The position numbers and the translations under genes were made by a program. A DNA stretch of 9,905 nucleotides, taken from assembly GCA_041484845.1 (NCBI GenBank), contig JBGPIK010000255.1, positions 1 to 9,905 on the forward strand, in the 5' to 3' direction. Source of the DNA: JBGPIK01 sp041484845 (lineage in GTDB: Bacteria > Desulfobacterota > Binatia > UBA9968). Positions 1 through 6,082 of this stretch are shown piece by piece. How positions within the stretch are numbered: position 1 is the first letter of the stretch; each line of letters begins with the position of its first letter. The notes below the pieces were generated by a model. It saw only the letters and a list, made by a program, of their open reading frames with translations. It made no database searches and was not told where the DNA came from.

Positions 1-14
1 AGGTCTATTTTCAT
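1..14 (-). CDS. Start of an unidentified gene leaving the window (partial)
   Basis: On the minus strand an ATG (bases 14-12) follows a purine-rich ribosome binding site, read as GGGAGGGGG, at about bases 29-21, with 6 to 9 bases between. Only M-K-I-D and the first two bases of a leucine codon (CT) are inside the window. The start lies 37 bases after the stop of the substrate-binding protein gene, on the same strand, and no terminator is visible between them, so the two are probably co-transcribed. A beginning M-K-I-D-L would suit an amidohydrolase-2 protein, which often opens with Asp-x-His-x-His, but four residues cannot identify a family. The start is reasonably supported; the function is unknown. 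Confidence 0.45.
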
Positions 15-51
15 GATCGTCCCCCTCCCTTAGCCACAGACAAGTCTAAAA

Positions 52-1041
52 TTAAAAGCCTCCCTCTTGCTCCAACTTTTTCACAAACCTGTCATCGATA
101 AGATCCTCAGCCTTAAGGCGTCGGATATTCTCGTTAGTAGTGCCCAGCAGTCCGATGGTGGAACGAATCCCTTCAACGTTTGGATAAATGCGCCGCTCAT
201 ATAGGGTGATCACCCGCTCATAACCTTCTGACGCATCCTCCAGCCGAGGCAGACGTAACCCTTTGGCTAAACTCTTCATGACCGCAGCCTTGTTCGTAGG
301 GTCCAGAATGAAGGAAACGGTCTCCACAAAAGCTCTGAGGACTCTTTCGACTACATCAGGCGAAGAATAGACAAACCTACGTTGTGCCAGCAATGCGGTG
401 TTTTGGTAAGGGATGCCAAGTTTGGCGAGATCGGCAAGAATACGGACTCCTTGCCGTTCCACGAGAGCGCCAAAAGTATAACCTAGATAGCAACCATCAA
501 TCATCCGAGCCGCAATTGCCTGTGCTAGAGCAGCCTCGTCGCCGATAATCCTAAATCTTATATTGTCTCTCTTCGGATCAAGCCCCCAATGGTTCAAGGC
601 CAGCATCGTTCGCATCCAGACGCCCCCTCCAATGCTCTGGACTCCGAGGGTCATCCCCCTTAGATCCATGGGGCTTTTGATCGCAGGATTAACAACGATC
701 ACGCCTTCAAGTTTATGAATGAGGCTCGCAACGAAAACCACATCCAGCCCTCCCGCGACCGCGCCGAGGGTGGCGCCGGTAGCCGCCCCCCAGTAGAACT
801 GAGAGTCGCCACCGGCTAGCGCTGCAAGGGCCACCGGGCCACTCACCCTAACGAGTTTCATATCTAAATGCTGCTTGGCAAAGAACCCTTGATCTTGGGC
901 AACGTAGAGCGCGGCCTCTCTTTCGGTGAAGCTCCCAAATGTGATGACCACCCTGGCAGGGGCAGACGCCGCTTCTGCGACCGAGGAATTAAAGGAAAAA
1001 AAGAGAAAAAAACCGAACAGCCAAAACCCAACAGCGGCCAT
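52..1041 (-). CDS. ABC-type periplasmic substrate-binding protein, NMT1/THI5-like
   Basis: Secreted solute-binding protein of about 329 residues, the usual length for the NMT1/THI5-SsuA-TauA group, which binds small organic molecules for ABC importers. The first 24 residues form a signal peptide rich in Phe and Leu, with likely cleavage after A-E-A. The mature protein opens with a strand (R-V-V-I-T-F) and then the family motif for the first ligand-binding helix (V-A-Q-D-Q-G-F-F-A-K). Further landmarks are D-L-R-G-M-T-L-G-V, the Gly-rich I-G-G-G-V-W-M, G-L-D-P-K-R-D and A-R-M-I-D-G. The C-terminus carries E-D-L-I-D-D-R-F shortly before the end. ATG 1041 was chosen over GTG 1044 because the AAGG Shine-Dalgarno (1052-1049) is seven bases away. 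It is closest in the window to the binding protein at 7321-8331. No permease or ATPase is adjacent. The ligand is unknown. Confidence 0.9.
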   Translation of the reverse strand: MAAVGFWLFGFFLFFSFNSSVAEAASAPARVVITFGSFTEREAALYVAQDQGFFAKQHLDMKLVRVSGPVALAALAGGDSQFYWGAATGATLGAVAGGLDVVFVASLIHKLEGVIVVNPAIKSPMDLRGMTLGVQSIGGGVWMRTMLALNHWGLDPKRDNIRFRIIGDEAALAQAIAARMIDGCYLGYTFGALVERQGVRILADLAKLGIPYQNTALLAQRRFVYSSPDVVERVLRAFVETVSFILDPTNKAAVMKSLAKGLRLPRLEDASEGYERVITLYERRIYPNVEGIRSTIGLLGTTNENIRRLKAEDLIDDRFVKKLEQEGGF

Positions 1042-1420
1042 CACCTCACCTTTTTCCTCATCATCTTATTGATTGGGATTCCGTAAGATGAACAATTTTT
1101 GGTTCGCCATTCTTATTTGCTGACTGTTTTACCCCTGAGCTAAATGATAGGAACTTCCTTTTCGGAGATCAGCTGCGTTTTCCGAACCATTTCGGCCACC
1201 GGGAACTCCAAATTGCCCTCACGACCCGGTGTCAGCCCGGGTGTAAGAGCCTCTAGCAGCTTTCAGAAAAATCGCACTGGCCAACAGCCCCCGTTTTTGG
1301 GCGGAGCGTATCTGCTAACGAGCCATTATGTCAACCTCACATATTGGTCGGGGTGTGGGGTCCTTTCTTAAGGCACAGACATTCTGATAGAAAGAATTTT
1401 CTTCTTTCTCTTTTGTCGAA

Positions 1421-1446
1421 ATAAAAGGCCGGCCTGCTAGCCGGTC
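1421..1446 (-). terminator. Possible Rho-independent terminator, minus strand
   Basis: The bases GGCCGGC (1427-1433) and GCCGGTC (1440-1446) can pair as a seven-base-pair, GC-rich stem with one G-T pair around a six-base loop. Read on the minus strand, the stem is followed at once by TTTTATTT, a short T-run as in intrinsic terminators. A second, A/G-rich inverted repeat (AGAAAGAA and TTCTTTCT, 1389-1409) lies just beyond and is followed on the plus strand by CTTTT. No convincing minus-strand gene lies immediately upstream (higher coordinates), so it may insulate against antisense transcription or be left from a lost gene. Confidence 0.4.
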
Positions 1447-1880
1447 AATTAGCAGAGAGATATTTGCAGCGACAGGTGGGTAGGTCCAAAAGTTGCCAAG
1501 GCTGGTGGATGAATCCAATCGTCGGTGCTGTTTCCGCTCGTGGGGACACTTCACGTCAGTTCGTGAGTGTTCGATCTATCGATGTCCGTGGAGGCTGCTT
1601 TTATTACCACCTCGGATGTTTCCATCTTCACCTACCGTTTGGGAGACGGCGGTCGGCTATTAATTAGGATTCTACCCAGACGAAAACCTGAGATCCTCAC
1701 GCCGTCGTCCTTCCCACATCAACGGCATTTCATTCTCACAGAGAAATGCATAGTTTCACGCTTCCTCATCCTCCGTCTCGTACCAGCAGACCGCCTCGCA
1801 GTATGATCCAGCGTGGCACAGCGATTGACTTGCGGTTTCCCCCATATACGGACTGATCGCGTGTTGCCTGTTGTGTTGCC

Positions 1881-1910
1881 TTGACACGGTAAAGCCATAT
1901 GACGTACGTT
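1881..1910 (+). promoter_or_regulatory. Sigma-70-type promoter candidate
   Basis: A perfect -35 hexamer TTGACA (1881-1886) is followed after 18 bases by TACGTT (1905-1910), which keeps the most conserved first, second and last bases of the -10 hexamer but not the middle three. It lies about 55 bases before the 39-codon ORF at 1965 and about 360 bases before the CoA-transferase gene. It could drive the small ORF alone or the whole plus-strand cluster. The -10 match is only partial, so this is a candidate. Confidence 0.3.
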
Positions 1911-1964
1911 CTATCACCAAAGAGCGCCCGTTTAGCTGTACTATGTAAACACCTAGGAGGCGCA

Positions 1965-2084
1965 ATGGACAGACACGATTCACTGCAAGCCTTGCTTCCT
2001 CAGACCTTCCGGGAAAACAGCGTCGACGACATCACCTTCATTCGAACATTTTTGAGGGTGGAAGAAACGCCGCTCGTTATCTAA
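1965..2084 (+). CDS. Small hypothetical protein, 39 residues
   Basis: Short ORF from ATG 1965 to TAA 2084, behind a full AGGAGG Shine-Dalgarno (1955-1960) only four bases before the start. A promoter-like TTGACA site lies about 80 bases upstream. The peptide is soluble-looking and mixed in charge (it opens M-D-R-H-D-S and contains V-D-D-I-T-F-I-R-T-F-L). It has no signal peptide, no membrane segment and no Cys motif, and I recognise no family. It ends 187 bases before the CoA-transferase gene. It might be a real small protein, a translated leader, or the surviving 5' end of a larger gene whose remainder lies in another frame at 2056-2193. The ribosome binding site is the main support. Confidence 0.35.
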   Translation: MDRHDSLQALLPQTFRENSVDDITFIRTFLRVEETPLVI

Positions 2085-2193
2085 GAAAGAATCAAACCGT
2101 GTGCCGCCCTTGGATTTCAGCCTTCTCGATGAATCGGAGCGCGAGAGTTTCTTTGAACGTATTAGTCGCCCGGCCTCAAATCGTTGGAGGTAG
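2056..2193 (+). pseudogene. Possible out-of-frame continuation of the small ORF
   Basis: In the reading frame one base ahead of the 39-codon ORF, an open stretch runs from 2056 (just after a stop) to TAG 2191-2193. Its second half reads like ordinary protein (P-P-L-D-F-S-L-L-D-E-S-E-R-E-S-F-F-E-R-I). The only start codon inside is GTG 2101, without a good ribosome binding site. It overlaps the small ORF by 29 bases, so one frameshift there would join the two into a protein of about 75 residues. It may be a broken gene, a sequencing error or chance; I recognise no family. Confidence 0.2.
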
Positions 2194-2271
2194 CGTTACG
2201 GATCCATTGACGTCGCGGGGCCCAAAAAACTAATGACGATAGATTAGGCAAAGGAGAACGAGGAGGTTCAA

Positions 2272-3459
2272 ATGATGGCGATCGGAGCCCTAGAGGGAAC
2301 GGTGGCTATTGATGTGAGCGCGCACTTAGCCGGTCCATATGCGGGAAGTCTGCTTGGTGATCTGGGCTGCGAGATCATTAAGGTCGAATTGCCAGGAGAA
2401 GGCGATACGCATCGGCGGGCTCGCAATCCGAAATATGAAGCGTACGGCCCAAGCTTCAGAGCCCTCAACCGGAATAAGAAAAGCATCACGCTCAACTTGA
2501 AGCAACAGGAGGGGAGGAGAATCTTGCTGCGGCTGCTGGAAAAAGCAGACATCTTGATCGAGAACTTCCGCCCTGAGACGAGGAAGCGCCTCGGTTTCGA
2601 TTATGAGGATCTCTGCAAAATGAATCCAAAGCTAATCCATTGCGCAATTTCGGGGTACGGCCAAAGCGGACCCTATCGGAACAGGCCCGGCTTCGACACA
2701 ATTGGACAGGCATTGAGCGGAATGCTCAGCCTCGTCACAGATTTAGAAAATCCGAAGGTAGCGGGTCTTTCATTTGTTGATCATTCCACAGGCACATTCG
2801 CTGCGTACGGCGTCCTAGCTGCCCTGCTCGCGCGCGCGAAGACCGGTCGAGGCCAATTCGTCGACTTATCACTTCTGTCGGTGAGCCTGGCTTTTATGGA
2901 ATCTCAGGTTGCCGATTACTTAAATGGCGGTGACGCGGTAACGCGGAAGAGCTTTCCGCGGGCGCGGATCTACTGCTTCCTTGGGAGCGACAAATGTCCT
3001 CTGGTGGTTCATCTTTCCGCGCATCAGAAGGCATGGGAGGATCTCATTAAGGCGGTGGAACGGACTGATCTGCTGGAGGATCCGAGGTTTGCGACACGAA
3101 GCGGCCGCGCGGAGCACCACTACGAGATCGTCAATACGCTTCAGGAGGAGTTTGGTAAGAAACCGCGGCAACATTGGTTGCACGTCTTGGATGACAACGG
3201 TGTCTCCAATGCACCGATTAACACGATCCAAGAGAGTTTCGAGGATCCCCAGGTCAAGCATCTCGGTCTGCCTAAGCAGATACATCATCCAAAGATGGGG
3301 CCGACGAATCTTATCGGCAATCCGGTAAATTTGTCAGACACTCCCACTCGGTTGCACCAGGCCGCGCCGCTGCTGGGGGAACATACAGAAGAAGTGTTAA
3401 AGAGGTTTGGCTACGACGAAGAAGCGGTTGAAGGTTTGCGTGCGCGTGGAGTGATTTAA
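2272..3459 (+). CDS. Class III CoA-transferase (CaiB/BaiF family)
   Basis: A cytoplasmic enzyme of 395 residues, normal for this family, which moves coenzyme A from an acyl-CoA donor onto a free carboxylic acid. The N-terminus shows the family signature (V-A-I-D-V-S-A-H-L-A-G-P-Y-A-G) followed by L-G-D-L-G-C-E-I-I-K-V-E. Then come S-I-T-L-N-L-K, I-L-I-E-N-F-R-P and S-G-Y-G-Q-S-G-P-Y. Asp170 in F-V-D-H-S-T-G aligns with the catalytic aspartate that forms the acyl anhydride in formyl-CoA transferase. The C-terminal V-S-N-A-P-I-N-T and D-P-Q-V-K-H-L-G blocks are also typical. An AGGAGG site (2261-2266) serves ATG 2272 or, equally well, ATG 2275. It is the first gene of the plus-strand cluster and probably activates the substrate for the dehydrogenases downstream. 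Donor and acceptor cannot be told from sequence. Confidence 0.93.
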   Translation: MMAIGALEGTVAIDVSAHLAGPYAGSLLGDLGCEIIKVELPGEGDTHRRARNPKYEAYGPSFRALNRNKKSITLNLKQQEGRRILLRLLEKADILIENFRPETRKRLGFDYEDLCKMNPKLIHCAISGYGQSGPYRNRPGFDTIGQALSGMLSLVTDLENPKVAGLSFVDHSTGTFAAYGVLAALLARAKTGRGQFVDLSLLSVSLAFMESQVADYLNGGDAVTRKSFPRARIYCFLGSDKCPLVVHLSAHQKAWEDLIKAVERTDLLEDPRFATRSGRAEHHYEIVNTLQEEFGKKPRQHWLHVLDDNGVSNAPINTIQESFEDPQVKHLGLPKQIHHPKMGPTNLIGNPVNLSDTPTRLHQAAPLLGEHTEEVLKRFGYDEEAVEGLRARGVI

Positions 3460-3503
3460 CACGATTTAAAGAAAAAATGTTCTGTTAACAAGCTAATAAT
3501 TTA

Positions 3504-3524
3504 TTTCCGCGCGATTCGCGGAAA
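3504..3524 (+). promoter_or_regulatory. Stem-loop just before the dehydrogenase ribosome binding site
   Basis: TTTCCGCG (3504-3511) and CGCGGAAA (3517-3524) are perfect inverse complements around a five-base loop. Flanking A/T bases can extend the stem with one bulged A. It lies in the 82-base gap after the CoA-transferase stop and ends six bases before the AGGAG of the next gene. It is followed by AATAAAAAGG on the plus strand, not a T-run, so it does not look like a terminator for the cluster. An mRNA-stabilising or processing hairpin, or an operator for a dimeric repressor, are alternatives. Confidence 0.45.
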
Positions 3525-3530
3525 ATAAAA

Positions 3531-3535
3531 AGGAG
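3531..3535 (+). promoter_or_regulatory. Ribosome binding site that fixes the dehydrogenase start
   Basis: AGGAG at 3531-3535 lies six bases before ATG 3542. An in-frame TTG at 3536 directly abuts the site and would be too close to be used, so ATG 3542 is the start. Confidence 0.75.
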
Positions 3536-3541
3536 TTGCTC

Positions 3542-4753
3542 ATGGATTTTAACGTACGAACGGATCCGCCAGAACTTGGCGACTTCAGGAAAGAAGTCCG
3601 AGGATGGTTGCAAGAGAAGATGCGCGGTTCGGAGCACCTGAGGTGGTCAGCCGGGTGGTCTACCCGCGATAATGAAGAGGAGTATCAGTTCCGGCGGGAG
3701 TTGGGCCGTAAACTCGGGAGGAAAGGGTGGCTTTTTCCCATGTTCCCCGTGGAATACGGCGGTGGAGGACTGACGATTGATCATCAGGTGGTGCTGGACA
3801 CTGAGCTGGATCGCTACGGTCTCGGCCTTGGTCACGTCTTTTACACCGTTGCACACGTAATTGCGCCGGTCATCCTCAAGTGGGGAACCGAAGAGCAGAG
3901 ACGAGAGTTCCTGCCTCCGTTAACTCGTGCAGAAATTACGATCTGGGAGTTGCTTACGGAGCCGCAGGGCGGAAGCGACGTCGCAACTTGTTACACCAGG
4001 GCAATTAAGGACGGAGACTATTACGTCGTAACTGGCCAGAAGGTCATGGTAGGTTACCGCTCCCCAGACGTTCTCTTTACGCTTGTTTGTACCAACCCTT
4101 CAGGACCGCGCCATGAGAATTTGAGCTGGCTACACATTCCCGGCAATTTGCCTGGGATCACCATCCAGCCCATGTACCTGATGATGGGCCTCAAGAACTC
4201 CGTCTTTTTCGATAACGTGCGCGTGCCGATGAAATATTTGGTGGGCGGAGAGAATAATGGCTGGAGAGTCGCCAACACCCACCTTGAGCTCGAACAAGGC
4301 GGCGAGGGAAGGGTCGGGACAAATGCGTTAGTCGACCGCGTTGTGGAATACTGCCAGCAGACTCGCGTCGGTGGAAAATCTCTCATGGGGGATACGAACA
4401 CACGGGACATAATTGCCGACATGATGATCGAGCTGCACACCGTGAGCCTGATGGAGCGACGCAATTTCTGGCATCGGTTCGTCAGACAACCGCATCCGTA
4501 TGGTGGTGTTCAGTTCCGTTACTACCAGCGCATGGTCCGGCTGAGAAACGCAGAGCGATTGCAGCAAATCATGGGCTGTAATGCTTTGGTGCCGAACCCC
4601 TCGGTCCATGAGGAAGTGGATTTCGAGTACGTCGTGCGCAGCGGCCCTGGGCGATTGCATGGCGGAGGCACGTTGGATACTGATCGGGTAGTTTTTGCGC
4701 GTCGCGTCGGGCTCGGCCGTCCGACAAAGGAGAAAGCGCCTGAGACTATCTAA
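3542..4753 (+). CDS. Acyl-CoA dehydrogenase, large-subunit type
   Basis: A 403-residue flavoprotein of the acyl-CoA dehydrogenase family, which desaturates an acyl-CoA between C2 and C3 and passes electrons to electron-transfer flavoprotein. Visible blocks are the N-terminal helices, P-V-E-Y-G-G-G-G near residue 75, the flavin-binding strand I-W-E-L-L-T-E-P-Q-G-G-S-D near 135-147, D-Y-Y-V-V-T-G-Q-K near 160, V-F-F-D-N-V-R-V-P near 222-230, and the C-terminal G-G-G-T-L-D-T-D-R. The usual C-terminal catalytic glutamate is absent there (His-Gly-Gly-Gly-Thr). A glutamate in L-E-L-E-Q-G-G (about residue 251) sits where isovaleryl-CoA dehydrogenase and large subunits of steroid-side-chain dehydrogenases carry the base. 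The segment after Q-K reads M-V-G-Y-R-S-P-D instead of the common W-T-S-G-A. It probably pairs with the next gene, 160 bases downstream. Substrate unknown. Confidence 0.92.
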   Translation: MDFNVRTDPPELGDFRKEVRGWLQEKMRGSEHLRWSAGWSTRDNEEEYQFRRELGRKLGRKGWLFPMFPVEYGGGGLTIDHQVVLDTELDRYGLGLGHVFYTVAHVIAPVILKWGTEEQRREFLPPLTRAEITIWELLTEPQGGSDVATCYTRAIKDGDYYVVTGQKVMVGYRSPDVLFTLVCTNPSGPRHENLSWLHIPGNLPGITIQPMYLMMGLKNSVFFDNVRVPMKYLVGGENNGWRVANTHLELEQGGEGRVGTNALVDRVVEYCQQTRVGGKSLMGDTNTRDIIADMMIELHTVSLMERRNFWHRFVRQPHPYGGVQFRYYQRMVRLRNAERLQQIMGCNALVPNPSVHEEVDFEYVVRSGPGRLHGGGTLDTDRVVFARRVGLGRPTKEKAPETI

Positions 4754-4900
4754 GAGGATGTTGACGGTCTTGTTTTTCTGGACCGGCCAAAGCAATCAGA
4801 TGCAGGTCCGCTAGCGGCATGTCGCTGACTTGGTTTCGTCAAAAACGATATGTTGTTTAGCTAGAAGCAAAGTTTGCACGGCGAGATTTCAACTTTGGTT

Positions 4901-4905
4901 GGAGG
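4901..4905 (+). promoter_or_regulatory. Ribosome binding site that fixes the second dehydrogenase start
   Basis: GGAGG at 4901-4905 lies eight bases before ATG 4914. The frame is open back to TTG 4830, but the 28 extra codons are Cys-rich, unlike any dehydrogenase N-terminus and lack a ribosome binding site, while M-D-L-R-L-T-E-T-Q from 4914 is the expected family beginning. Confidence 0.75.
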
Positions 4906-4913
4906 ATTGTTGT

Positions 4914-6041
4914 ATGGATTTAAGACTGACTGAGACCCAGAACATGTTAAAAAAGGTGGCGGCTGATTTTGTCAAAGCCGAGGCGCCCTCTCACCTCCTC
5001 ACGCAGTGGTTCCGAACTAAGGAAACTTTTTTGCCTAATTTGTACAGCCAGGCGGCTAAGCTGGGATGGCTTGGCATGCTGATCCCAGAGCAATACGGGG
5101 GCGGTGGCACGTCTTTCACCGACTGCGCCGTGGTGTTCGAAGAGCTCGGGCGCGCGCCTGTTCCTGGTCCACTCTTCTCTTCCGGCGTCCTTAGCGCGCT
5201 GCTGGTTTTAGAAGGCGGCTCCGAGGAACAGAAAAAATCTATACTCCCTGACATTTGCATCGGGAAATCTATTGTAATCGGAGCCATCACGGACGAGGGA
5301 AACCATTGGGGCCCTGAGGCGGTTGAGACGCGACTCACCCAAAGCAGTGACGGCTTTGTGCTTGATGGGGCTAAACGGTTTGTTTACGACGCTCAAGGGG
5401 CAAACAGTTTCATCTGCGCAGCGCGGATGGAAGATGGCCAGATCACGCTCATCGTCGTGGACCGACAGAGCCGAGGGGTGTCGGTTGTGCCCCAGGTTGG
5501 TTTCATGGCCTCGGTTTGCGAGGTGCGTTTTGACCAGGTGCAGGTGACAAATTCTAACGTGCTGGGCGAGGCGGGTGCGGGTTGGCAGATTATCGATCGT
5601 GCGTTGGAGAAGGCGCTTCCCATTCTTTGCGCGTACAAAGTTGGCGCCTGTCAGGAAGTTTTTGATTTCACCGCCGAATATACACGGAACCGAGTGGTGT
5701 TCGGACAGCCCATCGGCCGGTTCCAGCGCGTGCAAGATCACTGTGTCGATCTTTCGATTCATCTCGATGCGGCGCGCTATCTGACGTACGAAACGCTTTG
5801 GATGCTTGATTCGGACCTGCCAGCAACGGCAAGTGTGCATGAGGCTAAGGCGGTGGCTAGTGAGGCGTATTATCAGGCCTGCAGTTTTGCTCACATGGTC
5901 TTTGCCGGGCCGGGAACGGATTATCAACATCCTTTGATGGCACACAGCGTCTTGGCGCACACGCTGTATCAGTATCTTGGCACGCCGCTCCACCACAAAA
6001 GGAAAATGATGGACATACTGCATCCGAGAGGAGACAAATAG
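4914..6041 (+). CDS. Acyl-CoA dehydrogenase, small-subunit type
   Basis: A 375-residue protein of the acyl-CoA dehydrogenase family, different from its upstream neighbour. It begins M-D-L-R-L-T-E-T-Q, has I-P-E-Q-Y-G-G-G-G near residue 58, E-E-L-G-R near 76 and the flavin/ETF-side R-V-V-F-G-Q-P-I-G-R-F-Q near 260-271, followed by a helix of small-subunit type (L-D-A-A-R-Y-L-T-Y-E-T). The flavin-side strand is degenerate: A-I-T-D-E-G-N-H-W-G replaces the usual T-E-P-x-x-G-S-D. The C-terminus has F-A-G-P-G-T-D-Y-Q-H-P-L where most small subunits have H-G-G-x-G-[FY]-T-x-E-x-x-L, so the conserved glutamate is glutamine here. This fits a partner that completes the active site or flavin site of the large subunit, as in heteromeric dehydrogenases for steroid side chains or pimeloyl-CoA, but that is inference. 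The next gene follows after 41 bases. Confidence 0.9.
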   Translation: MDLRLTETQNMLKKVAADFVKAEAPSHLLTQWFRTKETFLPNLYSQAAKLGWLGMLIPEQYGGGGTSFTDCAVVFEELGRAPVPGPLFSSGVLSALLVLEGGSEEQKKSILPDICIGKSIVIGAITDEGNHWGPEAVETRLTQSSDGFVLDGAKRFVYDAQGANSFICAARMEDGQITLIVVDRQSRGVSVVPQVGFMASVCEVRFDQVQVTNSNVLGEAGAGWQIIDRALEKALPILCAYKVGACQEVFDFTAEYTRNRVVFGQPIGRFQRVQDHCVDLSIHLDAARYLTYETLWMLDSDLPATASVHEAKAVASEAYYQACSFAHMVFAGPGTDYQHPLMAHSVLAHTLYQYLGTPLHHKRKMMDILHPRGDK

Positions 6042-6082
6042 ACTATTTCGCATTGCTTCGTGTCTTGAAAGGAAGGAAACCG

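Larger units (their letters stand above)
1045..2271. other. Gene-poor 1.2-kb region between divergent genes
   Basis: This gap separates the minus-strand binding protein gene from the plus-strand cluster and must contain the promoters for both. From 1045 to about 1880 I see no convincing gene. The open frames there (for example 1144-1371, 1315-1554, 1567-1806 and, on the minus strand, 1756-1983) lack good ribosome binding sites, give low-complexity or Cys/Trp/His-rich peptides with no family features, and overlap one another. Two adjacent inverted repeats stand at 1389-1409 and 1427-1446; the second resembles a minus-strand terminator. From 1881 onward there is a promoter-like site, a 39-codon ORF with a strong ribosome binding site, and coding-like sequence in another frame. 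A decayed gene is a reasonable explanation for the length. Confidence 0.6.

Noticed and set aside
1126..1142. Minus-strand sequence resembling a tRNA D-arm (TAGCTCAGGGGTAAAAC)
   Set aside because: The expected D-stem partner is mismatched, no T-arm with GGTTCGA lies at the right distance, and no acceptor stem can be formed, so it is not a tRNA as it stands.
1814..1829. Near-match to a sigma-54 promoter (TGGCAC, five bases, TTGA)
   Set aside because: The invariant GC of the -12 element is GA here and no activator gene or enhancer-like repeat is visible.
1144..1983. Several overlapping short ORFs on both strands, the longest 79 codons
   Set aside because: They lack ribosome binding sites, show no family features and have compositions expected of chance frames.
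2207..2245. TTGACG and TAGATT before the CoA-transferase gene as a promoter
   Set aside because: The spacing of 27 bases is far outside the range for sigma-70, and the alternative -10 at 18 bases (TAATGA) matches poorly.
4765..4785. Inverted repeat CGGTC/GACCG after the first dehydrogenase
   Set aside because: The stem is only five base pairs with an 11-base loop, and no T-run follows, so it does not qualify as a terminator.
4808..4817. Ten-base palindrome CCGCTAGCGG
   Set aside because: It is perfect but short and isolated; without a second copy or conservation I cannot call it an operator.
4825..4854. Possible internal promoter CTGACT, 18 bases, TATGTT before the second dehydrogenase
   Set aside because: Each hexamer matches the consensus at only four of six positions, which is common by chance. 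The 160-base gap leaves the possibility open, but the evidence is too weak to list.
5208..6053. 281-codon open frame on the minus strand opposite the second dehydrogenase
   Set aside because: The plus strand encodes a clear acyl-CoA dehydrogenase, and the antisense product is rich in Arg and His with no family motif and no convincing start site.
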